Below the pieces are notes generated by a model that saw only the letters and a list, made by a program, of their open reading frames with translations, was not told where the DNA came from and made no database searches. A program made the translations under genes and the position numbers. Positions 8,646 to 17,366 of a stretch of DNA of 64,000 bases are shown here, piece by piece. Position 1 is the first letter of the stretch; every line of letters starts with the position of its first letter. Source of the DNA: G965230065 sp965230065. GTDB lineage: Bacteria > Bacteroidota > Bacteroidia > Cytophagales > Cyclobacteriaceae. Where the stretch lies: positions 310,001 to 374,000 of the forward strand of contig OZ245942.1 of NCBI GenBank assembly GCA_965230065.1, read 5' to 3'.

Positions 8646-8798
8646 CCAACTATCAACCTTAAACAAACGCCAAGAATAATCTCTGCGCATTGTAATTAAA
8701 ACAATAACTATGCCTAAGGAAGAAAAGTTCAATTAATTGTAAATATATTAGTATACTTTTTAATCTACCTGCTTAACATTCTTAGTATAGAAGACCGA

Positions 8799-9860
8799 TT
8801 ATTTCACAACCCGTTCTTTTAATATTTGATATTGTTTCTCTACAACCGAACGGTTATGGGAATGTCCTGCATCGGGGATCAGGAAATACGCTTTTTCCGG
8901 TGCACTCAGTTTCTCAAAATATGCTTTATTAAGTTTCTTTGAGGTCAGGATATCATGTTCGCCCTGCACGAAAAATACAGGTGTTTTAAAGTCAAGGCCA
9001 TCCTTTTGAAAGTCTACATCTTCAGCCATGGGTGTAATGCCAAGCTTTTCGTGCCCGGCAAAATAGAGGAAGGAATAATCATCTCCATTGTACCGGTCCC
9101 TGCTGTCTTTTTCATTATCATATTCCAGGGCCACTTCCCACCAGTTATCAGGTGCAGGTGCCGACCTTTCACTTTCATATTTTTTCACGATACGCAGCAT
9201 TTGCCCTAAATTTCTGGCATCAGTGTAGGGAGGTTTCCCTACAGCATCCAGCTTCTCGATGGATGCCTGGTCATTTGCATTTTTAGCCAGTTCATACACT
9301 TCCTGATAGGCAAATTTTAGATTTTCGTTATAACTTACAAATTGCGCATGACCCAGGTAGGCCTGGAAAAGTTCCGGTTGTTTTAACGCCATTTTTGCCC
9401 CGAGAATTGAACCCCAGGAAGTTCCTGCAAGAATGACTTTTTGTTTGCCTAAATGCCCTAAAAGGTATTGCGTAACTTCAATACCATCTGCTACCATTTG
9501 GTCTAGTGTCAAAGGATTTTCTAACCAATAATTCTCATCAACTTCTTCAGGGGTATTCTGCCCAAACGTTCTTCCTGCGCCCCTTTGGTCCCAGTTCACC
9601 AAAACGAAATCTTTTTCCCATGCGCCATACATTGCCTTACTGTACGGACTCATTACACTCCCCGGCCCACCATGAATAAACAATACGACGGGCTTGGTAC
9701 GGTCTGCCCCATGGATGGTCATCCATTGTTCTATTCCACCGATGGAAATAAACTTTTCTTCATGGATAGGTTGTGCCTGGGCAGTAAAAGAAGTGATATA
9801 GAGCAAGGTAATAACTGAAAATGAGTGGATATGATCGGACATGCGATTTGAAATTTTCAT
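8799..9860 (-). CDS. Exported alpha/beta hydrolase, prolyl aminopeptidase-like (S33)
   Basis: A 353-residue secreted or periplasmic hydrolase. The N-terminus has a hydrophobic stretch ending in TAQAQ, a plausible signal peptidase I site near residue 30. The S33 signature HGGPG (63-67), DQRGAGRT (91-98), the nucleophile elbow GTSWGS (Ser148), the acid in GEHD and the His in DAGHSHN are all present. Family members release N-terminal residues from peptides or act as general hydrolases; the substrate here is unknown. It lies 5 bases after the stop-side of the 9866-11941 gene in the same direction, so the two are probably one transcript. Confidence 0.85.
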   Translation of the reverse strand: MKISNRMSDHIHSFSVITLLYITSFTAQAQPIHEEKFISIGGIEQWMTIHGADRTKPVVLFIHGGPGSVMSPYSKAMYGAWEKDFVLVNWDQRGAGRTFGQNTPEEVDENYWLENPLTLDQMVADGIEVTQYLLGHLGKQKVILAGTSWGSILGAKMALKQPELFQAYLGHAQFVSYNENLKFAYQEVYELAKNANDQASIEKLDAVGKPPYTDARNLGQMLRIVKKYESERSAPAPDNWWEVALEYDNEKDSRDRYNGDDYSFLYFAGHEKLGITPMAEDVDFQKDGLDFKTPVFFVQGEHDILTSKKLNKAYFEKLSAPEKAYFLIPDAGHSHNRSVVEKQYQILKERVVK

Positions 9861-9865
9861 ACAAA

Positions 9866-11941
9866 TCAGTTTGTTTTTTCCATCTGTAAAGATACCATTT
9901 GCTGAGCCGGGATATTAAAATAAATTTCACGGCTATTCATATTTAACTCAATTGTTGAAATCCTTTTATTATTTAACAGGACATTGTATTTCCCATTTTC
10001 CAGGTTAAAAAACCGGGCTCCCATATCTCTTGTTTGCTCACCAAAATGAAAAAGTTGGGCCTCAAATTTTTGTTGTTCATTAGTTTTTGTTAAAACTGCT
10101 ATTTTTTCGGGATTAGTTAGCCACTGAACACCGAAAATGGGTAAAAATTTAAAATTCCCAATATTTCCGGTCAGGCTTGAAAATAGCAAATTTATGTTAA
10201 ATGAGGGCAAGGGAGTATCCAGAATATCGTTGAAATATTTATCTGTGAATGAAAATAAACGATCAGTCCATCGAACTTCTTCTGTGAAAAATACTTCAGG
10301 GAGTGAAAGTGAAAGATTTAAATCTTTCAGGGAGGTTGTAAGTACATTTACATCTTTATCAAAAAGAAATCTTTCATAGCCAACGGAATCTTTTTCCAGG
10401 ATTTTATCAAAGGAATTGTCGCCAGTGATCAGTCGATATTTTATCAGAATTTCCGGCAAACTTCCTTTTATTTCTGAAACTGCCCACTCAAAAGACCCAG
10501 GCGTATACTCCTCAGGATTTTTATTTCCAACACCCTTCAAACGTGCTTCAGCAATAAATCGTAAAGGCCTCAGGTAAAATTCATCCTTTGTCATATAGTA
10601 AGCCTGTAAAAAACATTCGTACATATTTGCCTGCTGACTCGGATAATGATACAAGGGAGAGGGATAATTTTCTGGTTCCCACCAGTTTTTGCCACTACAG
10701 GGTTTTCCATCAGGCCAATGGATGGCTGCCGGCACAATTCCCGCTGGTTTGCCGCACTCCTTGCTAAAAGTTGCATCCACCCAGGTTTTAAGCCATTCTT
10801 TTGCAAATTTCCCAATGCGTTCATTACCGGTTCGCAACCAAATCAACATTAATGGTTGAAGCAACCGGGTATGATATGGCGAATCGCAGGCACGTTTTAC
10901 ATCGGTATCAACTTTTTCAACGTTAAACCAGGTTGATTTAAACTGCAACTGACCGCGTTCATTTTTTCCACTCCAAACCTGTTCAATATAATCCAGCACT
11001 TGCAATGCTCTTTTTTCCCAAACGGGATTTTCTGGTTGCAGGGTTAACATGCAGGTCAACGGATCAGAATATTCTTCAGAGGTATGTTCTACGTCATTCA
11101 TCTGGGTGGTATATCCCTTTTTCATTTTAGATAAGCTGTACAGGCCCTCGAATAATTTATCCTGACTTTTAACTGCTTTTTTATCGGAAAATGCAAAAAG
11201 CACCGGAACCCAGCTTCTCCACATTTCCACATCATCGCCCCAGCCACCTCCAAATTGCCCGTCAGATATTTGGCGATTATCTACCCACCAATGAATTAAA
11301 TAGGTTAATTTTTCAAGCGCCATTCGTTGAGTATTTGCCCACTCAGGTGCTTTGTTATGTACAGGCACCCGTTCTTCCCAAGGTGTATAATTTCCCAGAT
11401 AAGCCTGAATCAAATCATTCTCAGGAAAATGTTTTGCTGCAATGGATAACAAACGAACACTTTCCTGATTATACATTTTTCTGTTTTCGGGGACCATGCT
11501 GATATTCCCATGCTGAATCAGATTTGCCAATAACATCCGGGAACGGTAAAAAGCAATCAAGGGGAAGAAAGGGTTTGATGCTTCCAGTTGTGGGAAATAA
11601 AATTTGTTGATTTTACATTTCCCTATAAAACCGCACAGATAACCGCTGCTTTCGTTTCCTTCAGTGCCCGGGTTTGCATATTTTTCTTTTCCGTTTGCCC
11701 ACCGATCTGAAATATAATACAGCTTATCAAATATTTCCTTGTCTCCGGCACTCAGGTTTTCTGAAGTAATAATATCCGATAAAATCTTTGCCCTTTCTTT
11801 TTCACCGTTTGTATTTCCTACTTTCTGAATTAGCATATTTAAATCATATTTTAAACTACTAAATGCTTTTAATGGGAAAAAGGTGAAAGCAGTGCTTAGA
11901 AAAGTCAGGTTTTTTAAAAACTGTTTACGGTTGAGCTTCAT
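9866..11941 (-). CDS. Large exported protein of unknown function, possibly an alpha-toroid carbohydrate enzyme
   Basis: A 691-residue protein I do not recognise with certainty. The N-terminus (NRKQFLKNLTFLSTAF...PLKAFSS) looks like a Tat-type or Sec signal with an R-K pair. The body is helix- and aromatic-rich with blocks such as DGQFGGGWGDDVEMWRSW and NWWEPENYPSPLYHYPSQQ, reminiscent of six-hairpin (alpha/alpha)6 polysaccharide lyases and hydrolases, followed by a C-terminal beta region. The resemblance is by pattern only. It precedes the S33-like hydrolase gene by five bases in the same direction. Confidence 0.5.
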   Translation of the reverse strand: MKLNRKQFLKNLTFLSTAFTFFPLKAFSSLKYDLNMLIQKVGNTNGEKERAKILSDIITSENLSAGDKEIFDKLYYISDRWANGKEKYANPGTEGNESSGYLCGFIGKCKINKFYFPQLEASNPFFPLIAFYRSRMLLANLIQHGNISMVPENRKMYNQESVRLLSIAAKHFPENDLIQAYLGNYTPWEERVPVHNKAPEWANTQRMALEKLTYLIHWWVDNRQISDGQFGGGWGDDVEMWRSWVPVLFAFSDKKAVKSQDKLFEGLYSLSKMKKGYTTQMNDVEHTSEEYSDPLTCMLTLQPENPVWEKRALQVLDYIEQVWSGKNERGQLQFKSTWFNVEKVDTDVKRACDSPYHTRLLQPLMLIWLRTGNERIGKFAKEWLKTWVDATFSKECGKPAGIVPAAIHWPDGKPCSGKNWWEPENYPSPLYHYPSQQANMYECFLQAYYMTKDEFYLRPLRFIAEARLKGVGNKNPEEYTPGSFEWAVSEIKGSLPEILIKYRLITGDNSFDKILEKDSVGYERFLFDKDVNVLTTSLKDLNLSLSLPEVFFTEEVRWTDRLFSFTDKYFNDILDTPLPSFNINLLFSSLTGNIGNFKFLPIFGVQWLTNPEKIAVLTKTNEQQKFEAQLFHFGEQTRDMGARFFNLENGKYNVLLNNKRISTIELNMNSREIYFNIPAQQMVSLQMEKTN

Positions 11942-11982
11942 GGTTTGAGAATTTGCTTAAATGTAAAAAAATTCAAGCAATT

Positions 11983-12160
11983 TTAATCATAAGGTTTGAA
12001 CCCCAGACTGAAAATAAGAAATCCCTGGTTATAGGTGGGTACGCTCCGTATTAACATCCGAAACGCAATGTTGCAAAATGGGAACCAGCCATTAGGAATT
12101 AAACCCTTTACTGAAAGCTGAAACCAAGCATCTCGCACCGCCTTTTGCAAATAGCAAATT
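11983..12160 (-). pseudogene. Decayed coding fragment, possibly a sulfatase-modifying-factor (FGE-like) C-terminus
   Basis: Reading the minus strand from 12160 to the stop at 11983-11985 gives an uninterrupted string with no start codon, ending ...FSLGFKPYD. The upstream in-frame codon is TAA. The pattern of Arg, Asn and Gly-Phe near the end resembles the R...N...GFR ending of formylglycine-generating/C-type-lectin-fold proteins, but this is weak. The 468-bp gap 11942-12409 holds this fragment and the one at 12204-12287, and otherwise nothing I can name. Confidence 0.25.
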
Positions 12161-12203
12161 TAGCCTATGGAGCTTCCCATCTGTTATCGGTCTTTGCTTT
12201 CGA

Positions 12204-12287
12204 TTATATCAGTCCTCTAAAGTTCACATCTTCAAACTTGTGTTGCAGAATACGGATCAGTTCGGATTTTACGTTAGTTTTAGTTTG
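12204..12287 (-). pseudogene. Second short coding-like fragment
   Basis: The minus strand encodes TNVKSELIRILQHKFEDVNF followed by RGLI and a stop at 12204-12206, with an in-frame stop just upstream and no start. It is in a different frame from the fragment at 11983-12160, so the two could be frameshifted pieces of one dead gene or of two. Confidence 0.2.
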
Positions 12288-12409
12288 TTAGTCTATGCGA
12301 TGGAGCTATAATTTTCTTTTGCAGGTTTTGGTTGTGGAGGTCGGCTTGAGCGACAAGAATATGTATTTATAGTGAAAAAGATCTTAGAAAAGAGAACCAT
12401 ACAAAGGAA

Positions 12410-13357
12410 CTATTCTTCAAAAACTTCACTTCTGATTTTCCTTAATAGATCAGAATACTTCTTCAAGTTTGTTCGAATGTTGACACATTGTTCTTGATCC
12501 AATTTAATAGGCTGGTCTCCATCTTTCCTTGATAAAATTAAATACTCAACTCCGTCTATCTCGTCACTTTTTGCGTGTGCCAAGTCATTCCTTACTTTTA
12601 GAACATCTTTTTCATAATTTTGGTGGAAATCCTTGAATGAATCTTCCTTTTTAATTAAGCCAGATTTTTTTAAGAACTCATTTAAAGTTCTCGACTTTTT
12701 GCTTGCATCAAATAGTGTTCGATTTTTTATTAATTCTGAGTTTGAAAGCTTATCAATCCCCTCGTACAGCTTTGCCCTCTCTTTATTGTTATCTTCTACT
12801 TTCTTGACCATATAGGTCCTAAGATTTTTGGTCAAGTCTGTATCTTTCGACACTATCTCAATTAGCATATCTTCAATTTGTACATCTAGCTCGCTTGTTT
12901 CAGCCATTACAAGACCTCTGATGTTATCTAATTCTTGGAGCTTAGAGATAGTTAGTCGAATTAATAGATAAATCTTCTCCTTGAATTTCCTGAATCCTTC
13001 ATCATCCATTAGGCTAAAAAAGGATACTCTGTCCTGGTAAAGTGATTTGGCAGTTTCTTCAAATCCAGGCTTCCCAGAGTAGAATAAAACCTCAGTATAG
13101 ATATCTCCCTCTCTGATTTTATTGATAAGAGCATCTCCTTTCTCGTTGTTTGCAAGGTTTAAATCTGAAAGGATAAGGTCGAATTTTTTGTCTTCTTTTA
13201 AATGGTCAAGAACTTTATCAGCGGTTTCAAACTTTAGGATTTCGGGAACAAAACCTAACTTTTCCAAGTACTCCTCAAATTCCGTATCAACTGACAGGTC
13301 AATAAAAGTTTCGATATTATCATCAACCCAGAGTATTCTGTATTTTAATCCATTCAT
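12410..13357 (-). CDS. Receiver-domain protein with a C-terminal HEPN-type Rx4H motif
   Basis: A 315-residue protein, last gene of the four-gene accessory operon. Residues 1-130 are a response-regulator receiver domain: acidic pair in WVDDN (Asp12, Asp13), phospho-acceptor Asp65 in LILSDLNL and Ser94/Lys96 in FYSGKPG. The C-terminal 180 residues are helical and contain VRNDLAHA, an R256-x4-H261 motif as found in the active site of HEPN ribonucleases. No DNA-binding output domain is visible. The ATG overlaps the stop of the kinase gene (ATGA, 13354-13357), so expression is coupled to it. What is seen: REC plus Rx4H; the RNase output is inference. Confidence 0.75.
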   Translation of the reverse strand: MNGLKYRILWVDDNIETFIDLSVDTEFEEYLEKLGFVPEILKFETADKVLDHLKEDKKFDLILSDLNLANNEKGDALINKIREGDIYTEVLFYSGKPGFEETAKSLYQDRVSFFSLMDDEGFRKFKEKIYLLIRLTISKLQELDNIRGLVMAETSELDVQIEDMLIEIVSKDTDLTKNLRTYMVKKVEDNNKERAKLYEGIDKLSNSELIKNRTLFDASKKSRTLNEFLKKSGLIKKEDSFKDFHQNYEKDVLKVRNDLAHAKSDEIDGVEYLILSRKDGDQPIKLDQEQCVNIRTNLKKYSDLLRKIRSEVFEE

Positions 13358-15705
13358 TTTTTAAACTTTAGTATGAACTCCACACCTTTTTTTATTTGGT
13401 TATTGACGTCAATTGAGCCTCCCATTTTTTCTATTACTTCTTTTGTGTGGTAAAGACCTAATCCAGAACCGTTAGTTGTTGTAAACCGAAAATCAAATAT
13501 TTTAGGAAGGTTTTTATCTGGAATACCAACTCCATCATCGATTATATGCAAAGCAACTTCTTGATTCTCCCTCTTTTCCCAAGTTAACTCTACCTTTTTG
13601 GCTTTAGCCTTAAAAGCATTATTCAGTAAATTATCCAATATGATAATTAATTCGATAGGTTTGAAAGAAGGAGTAAATGATAAATTTTTGGGTACAGTAA
13701 CCTTTATATCCACGTTTTGATTAGCAGCCGCTAAGTTTTTGTATTCTAAGTATACATTTAAAACATATTCATTTACGAATTTGACAAGGTCAGCCTTTAT
13801 CTTGTTGGTGGTTGTATCAAAGTGTGCCTTTGTTACAAACCTGGAAAGAGTAATTATCTTCTTATTCTCAAATGCAATCTTATTTGCAATGTCAAGCAAC
13901 TTTTCTTTAGGAGCATCTTTATTTATAGCGTTCACCAGGTTATCCAAAAAACTGGTAATGTGTTGGGCAGAATGTCGGTAAATGTGATGTTGGATGCTTA
14001 GGAGTTCCTTGTTGTCCGTTCCCACTACTGCCCTGGCAAATAATGTTTCACTTGTTTGTTGCTCTAATTCTTCTTTTAAGCCCCTACCTGCTTTTTCTTT
14101 TTCCTGTAGTTCCTTTGTGGCTGATTCAAGTGCCTTTGATTGTTGAACTATTCTTTTTTCTAATTTTTTGGCGTCTTTTATCAGTCGATCATCTTTGGAT
14201 TCAGCAGCAACACGCTTGAAATTTGCAAGTAACTTTTTTGCACTTTTTTCTTCCTTCTGATCAAGAATATCAACAATATTTTTATTGTATTCAATATTGA
14301 CTAAGGACTTATCATCAAAAATGTTTGAAATCAACTTTACCAAACCCTCTTTAGCATCTGAACTATCCTGAACTTGATAATTTTCATCATTAATTCCCCA
14401 CTGGGTAACATCAACCACGTATTTTTCAAGTCTTTTCAGGGTCGTTACCAATAAACTATCGGCAAAAGGACTTGCATCTGCCAGTTCATAATAAGTTTTG
14501 GTTTTTACTAATCCGGCATCCCTACTGGTAGCTTCTCTTAACTCAGGGTTCTCTCCTTGAATATCTACCTGGCCGATTAGGTTCCTAAGCCCAATAAATC
14601 TACTATAGCCTTGAATAGCCCTATTGTCAATACCCAAGGAATCATCTCCGCGTTCACCATACGGGTATATTCGAAACCCATTTTTATAGACAAAAAGATT
14701 ACCATACACAACAGGTTGAATACCCATTCTTCTTGAGAAAATGTTCTTGGCCGATTGATTTAAAAAGTAAAGGGTAATTGAAACATTTTTGAGTAGCTCA
14801 TATCTGTTCTGTTCCTTAATTTCATAGATAAACAGATCCCTATCAATAAGTTTTGTTGTAATGAATTTTCCATCCTCTGAAACCGTAGAAACGATTTTAG
14901 TTGTTCTGATATCAAGCTCATCAAAAACAAAATTCTGGATTTCTCCATTGACCGTGTTATAATATATCTTACCCGCATCTTCTCCTTTGTTTTTCAGCCT
15001 TTCAGCTTCATTACGATCGTTCTCCAATTCATCCGGAACTTCTAAAAGAATTTTAAATGCCCTTTCTTTAACTGATTTGTTTAAATCGGGTCTAACAAGT
15101 TTAGAAAGCTTGTCCTTTAATTTTATAAGACTCTCCCGATTCCATTCCTCTTTGTCAATTCCAGATATCTCGAGTACAGTACCATGTTTTATATCATAAG
15201 GGTTCTTTTTGAGAACCTTATGTTCAATCGGAATTGTTATAAACTCCTTTTTTTGGTCTTCTTCAAACTTACTCCAGTCAACTACTATGTTTTCTATTTT
15301 CGCCTTGGTGTTATCTTTTATGGTTACCAGATTTAAGTACTTTCCCAACCTATCACAAGAAAACCGTCCAACACCTTTAGCACCAGCGTAATACCTTTCA
15401 GGTATTATCTTATTTCGATAATCATCAGAATCATCTGGATCCTCCGTACCGTCTCTCTTAGCTGAGTAAGCAACAAAAAGCCATTTGTTCAAAAGGTCAT
15501 CATGATCCATTCCTTTACCATCATCTTGGATGATGATTTTGGCATTATCTGAATAAATATTTTCAAAGCGAATTATTACCTCACTGGCTTGGGCATCAAA
15601 CGAGTTTTTTACCAATTCGAATACAGCAACAAAATTATCAGTAATCAACTCACTACCGATAAGGCTTTTTAACCCTGAACTTATTCTAAAATATTCTTGG
15701 GTCAT
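13354..15705 (-). CDS. Double-GHKL ATPase with histidine-kinase-like C-terminus
   Basis: A 783-residue soluble protein with two ATP-binding GHKL modules. The first (1-180) is Hsp90/MutL/MORC-like: E30-LVKNSFD (N-box), QDDGKGM (60-66) and GAKGVGRFS (108-116), followed by a second-domain-like region to ~440. A coiled coil spans 485-555. A DHp-like helix pair follows with a His cluster, IQHHIYRHSAQH (571-582), and then a typical histidine-kinase HATPase (680-783) with DNLLNNAF, IDDGVGIP and NGSGLGLYHTKE. No transmembrane or sensor domain is seen, so the trigger should be cytoplasmic. ATGA overlaps join it to the methyltransferase upstream and the receiver gene downstream. Confidence 0.8.
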   Translation of the reverse strand: MTQEYFRISSGLKSLIGSELITDNFVAVFELVKNSFDAQASEVIIRFENIYSDNAKIIIQDDGKGMDHDDLLNKWLFVAYSAKRDGTEDPDDSDDYRNKIIPERYYAGAKGVGRFSCDRLGKYLNLVTIKDNTKAKIENIVVDWSKFEEDQKKEFITIPIEHKVLKKNPYDIKHGTVLEISGIDKEEWNRESLIKLKDKLSKLVRPDLNKSVKERAFKILLEVPDELENDRNEAERLKNKGEDAGKIYYNTVNGEIQNFVFDELDIRTTKIVSTVSEDGKFITTKLIDRDLFIYEIKEQNRYELLKNVSITLYFLNQSAKNIFSRRMGIQPVVYGNLFVYKNGFRIYPYGERGDDSLGIDNRAIQGYSRFIGLRNLIGQVDIQGENPELREATSRDAGLVKTKTYYELADASPFADSLLVTTLKRLEKYVVDVTQWGINDENYQVQDSSDAKEGLVKLISNIFDDKSLVNIEYNKNIVDILDQKEEKSAKKLLANFKRVAAESKDDRLIKDAKKLEKRIVQQSKALESATKELQEKEKAGRGLKEELEQQTSETLFARAVVGTDNKELLSIQHHIYRHSAQHITSFLDNLVNAINKDAPKEKLLDIANKIAFENKKIITLSRFVTKAHFDTTTNKIKADLVKFVNEYVLNVYLEYKNLAAANQNVDIKVTVPKNLSFTPSFKPIELIIILDNLLNNAFKAKAKKVELTWEKRENQEVALHIIDDGVGIPDKNLPKIFDFRFTTTNGSGLGLYHTKEVIEKMGGSIDVNNQIKKGVEFILKFKK

Positions 15706-16928
15706 TGGGTAATTAGTTTTTTTAATATGAGTCCACTTTGCTCACCAAAAAGCGGCGGGATAGCATTTCCTATTTGAGAATACCTCGGTACTTCCTGAGT
15801 CCTCAATTTACCCCCTGTTGTATACTTACCTTTGAATTCATACCAATCTTTAAAAGACTGAATTCTAGCATATTCGCGAACCGTAAAGATTCTTGGCTCA
15901 CGATAATGAAGGTAGTCATCAGGAAGGGTTGTAATTGTAGATGCTGGGGTTTTTGCGTCAAGAGGAATTACTGTATGTTTTTTGATCTCATATTTCTTTT
16001 TAAGCTCTTCCTTTAGAGTCTTGTTTTTTTGTGCATTTTCAAGAATGTGCTCGAATCTTTCCCGTGTGGCTTTTCTGTGATTTGGAAATCTGTGACTATC
16101 TGGAACCTCGCTACTATGTTGGGTTCTTAAGTATTTTTGATATCCTGATTGTGCCTTTCCATAAACTCCAGCCTTAAATCCAATCGTATCTGGCGAATCG
16201 ACTTGCCCATGAGAATATAAAAGATCAGAAATAGCTTCCTCTAACGATGTAGTTAAAGAAATTCCTTTGGATAAAAGGAAGGCTTCTCTATTATCTCTTA
16301 GTTGTTCAAAAAACAATTCAGGGTCGATTGACTTGGCAATATCTTTTCTTATTCCAACCAGAATAAACCTTGTCCTCTTTTGAGGAACTCCATAATCAGC
16401 AAAGTTTACTAACTCTCCGAATACTTTATAGCCAGGACAGTCCTTAACCTTCCTTTCAAGTGCTTCAGTTACATATTTGGAGTAAATTCTACCTTTAACC
16501 TTATTTCGATCGAATTTCTGAGTAAAACCCTTGACGTTTTCAAAGAAGATAACTTTGGGTTGAACTGTTCGAATGAACTTTATATAACTATCAATTAGCT
16601 TGTTTCGCTCATCTTGTTCATAGCGTTTACCTGCAGACGAGAACCCTTGACAGGGAGGGCCTCCTACCACTAAGTCGACATTATTTCTTAATCCTTTTAA
16701 CTCTGCAAAATAGGATTTTAAAACGACATTAATGTCATGGTTAGTTTGAGGTAGCCAATTAGGCCAATCGAAATGTTGTTTCTTGTGAATTAGATTGTGT
16801 TCGAGTGTAGAAAATGCATCCTTATTTTTTTCTATTACAAATAACCCTTTCCAGTCCGATAGGTGAAGGCCTAAAGACAAACCCCCACATCCTGCAAAAA
16901 GGTCAATATAGGTGTTCTGGTTATTCAT
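15702..16928 (-). CDS. DNA (cytosine-5-)methyltransferase
   Basis: A 408-residue C5-cytosine methyltransferase with the motif order intact: I DLFAGCGGLSLG, IV GGPPCQGFSSAG (catalytic Cys), VI FFENVKGF, VIII QKRTRFILVG, IX VREYARIQSF and X GNAIPPLFG. It should methylate C5 of cytosine in a specific DNA site; the recognition sequence cannot be read off. No restriction endonuclease gene is adjacent. Instead it is joined by ATGA overlaps to the XRE gene before it and the double-GHKL ATPase after it, so methylation may mark self DNA for that system. Confidence 0.9.
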   Translation of the reverse strand: MNNQNTYIDLFAGCGGLSLGLHLSDWKGLFVIEKNKDAFSTLEHNLIHKKQHFDWPNWLPQTNHDINVVLKSYFAELKGLRNNVDLVVGGPPCQGFSSAGKRYEQDERNKLIDSYIKFIRTVQPKVIFFENVKGFTQKFDRNKVKGRIYSKYVTEALERKVKDCPGYKVFGELVNFADYGVPQKRTRFILVGIRKDIAKSIDPELFFEQLRDNREAFLLSKGISLTTSLEEAISDLLYSHGQVDSPDTIGFKAGVYGKAQSGYQKYLRTQHSSEVPDSHRFPNHRKATRERFEHILENAQKNKTLKEELKKKYEIKKHTVIPLDAKTPASTITTLPDDYLHYREPRIFTVREYARIQSFKDWYEFKGKYTTGGKLRTQEVPRYSQIGNAIPPLFGEQSGLILKKLITQ

Positions 16929-17140
16929 GCTAGCAGTTTGACTTCTTTAAATACTTCCTTTAAAATTTCGTTAGGCTCAACATCAATGGCAAGAGCAATC
17001 AAATAAAGTTCTTTGGCCTTCAAATGAGTAGATGGGTTATTAGTAAGCTCACTCATTCGAGAGCGGCTGATACCAGTTCTGTTAGCTACTGCAGCCTTGC
17101 TTATGGACTTCTTTTCCAAGTATTCGCCTAATTGAGTCAT
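16925..17140 (-). CDS. Small XRE-family helix-turn-helix regulator
   Basis: A 71-residue protein that is essentially one HTH_3 domain: KAAVANRTGISRSRMSEL is the two-helix DNA-reading part. It is the first gene of the operon and its stop (TGA) overlaps the methyltransferase ATG. Small controller proteins of this kind autoregulate restriction-modification and toxin-antitoxin operons; the dyad at 17187-17201 could be its operator. Confidence 0.8.
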   Translation of the reverse strand: MTQLGEYLEKKSISKAAVANRTGISRSRMSELTNNPSTHLKAKELYLIALAIDVEPNEILKEVFKEVKLLA

Positions 17141-17186
17141 TTCAATTTAGAAATTTTATTGCAATGTACGAAAATTCCATCATTAG

Positions 17187-17211
17187 TTTAGATTTTCTAA
17201 ATTATTGTCAA
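17187..17211 (-). promoter_or_regulatory. Candidate promoter and operator of the four-gene operon
   Basis: On the minus strand a TTGACA hexamer occupies 17211-17206 and is followed by the dyad TTTAGA-aaa-TCTAAA (17187-17201), about 50 bases before the XRE start codon. A related half-site (TTTAGAAAT-like) lies at about 17150. The overlap of a dyad with the presumed core promoter fits autorepression by the XRE protein. A clear -10 box was not identified. Confidence 0.35.
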
Positions 17212-17366
17212 GATTAATAGAGGGTGGGTGGTGTTAGCTCTTTTATTTTTTTGAGGTTGATATCTGAATTGACAAAAACCAAATGTGCTAAAATGTACTG
17301 TGGGTTTTTCTACGTTATGTAATGAAACCTAACCGAGTGTATAACATCGATACGCCTGTTATTTTT

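Noticed and set aside
12410..15705. Assignment of the kinase/receiver pair to the Detocs two-component defence system
   Set aside because: I expect a TPR-type sensor region and a separate phosphorylase-type effector there; here the sensor has a second GHKL module, the receiver carries its own HEPN-like domain and a methyltransferase is coupled.
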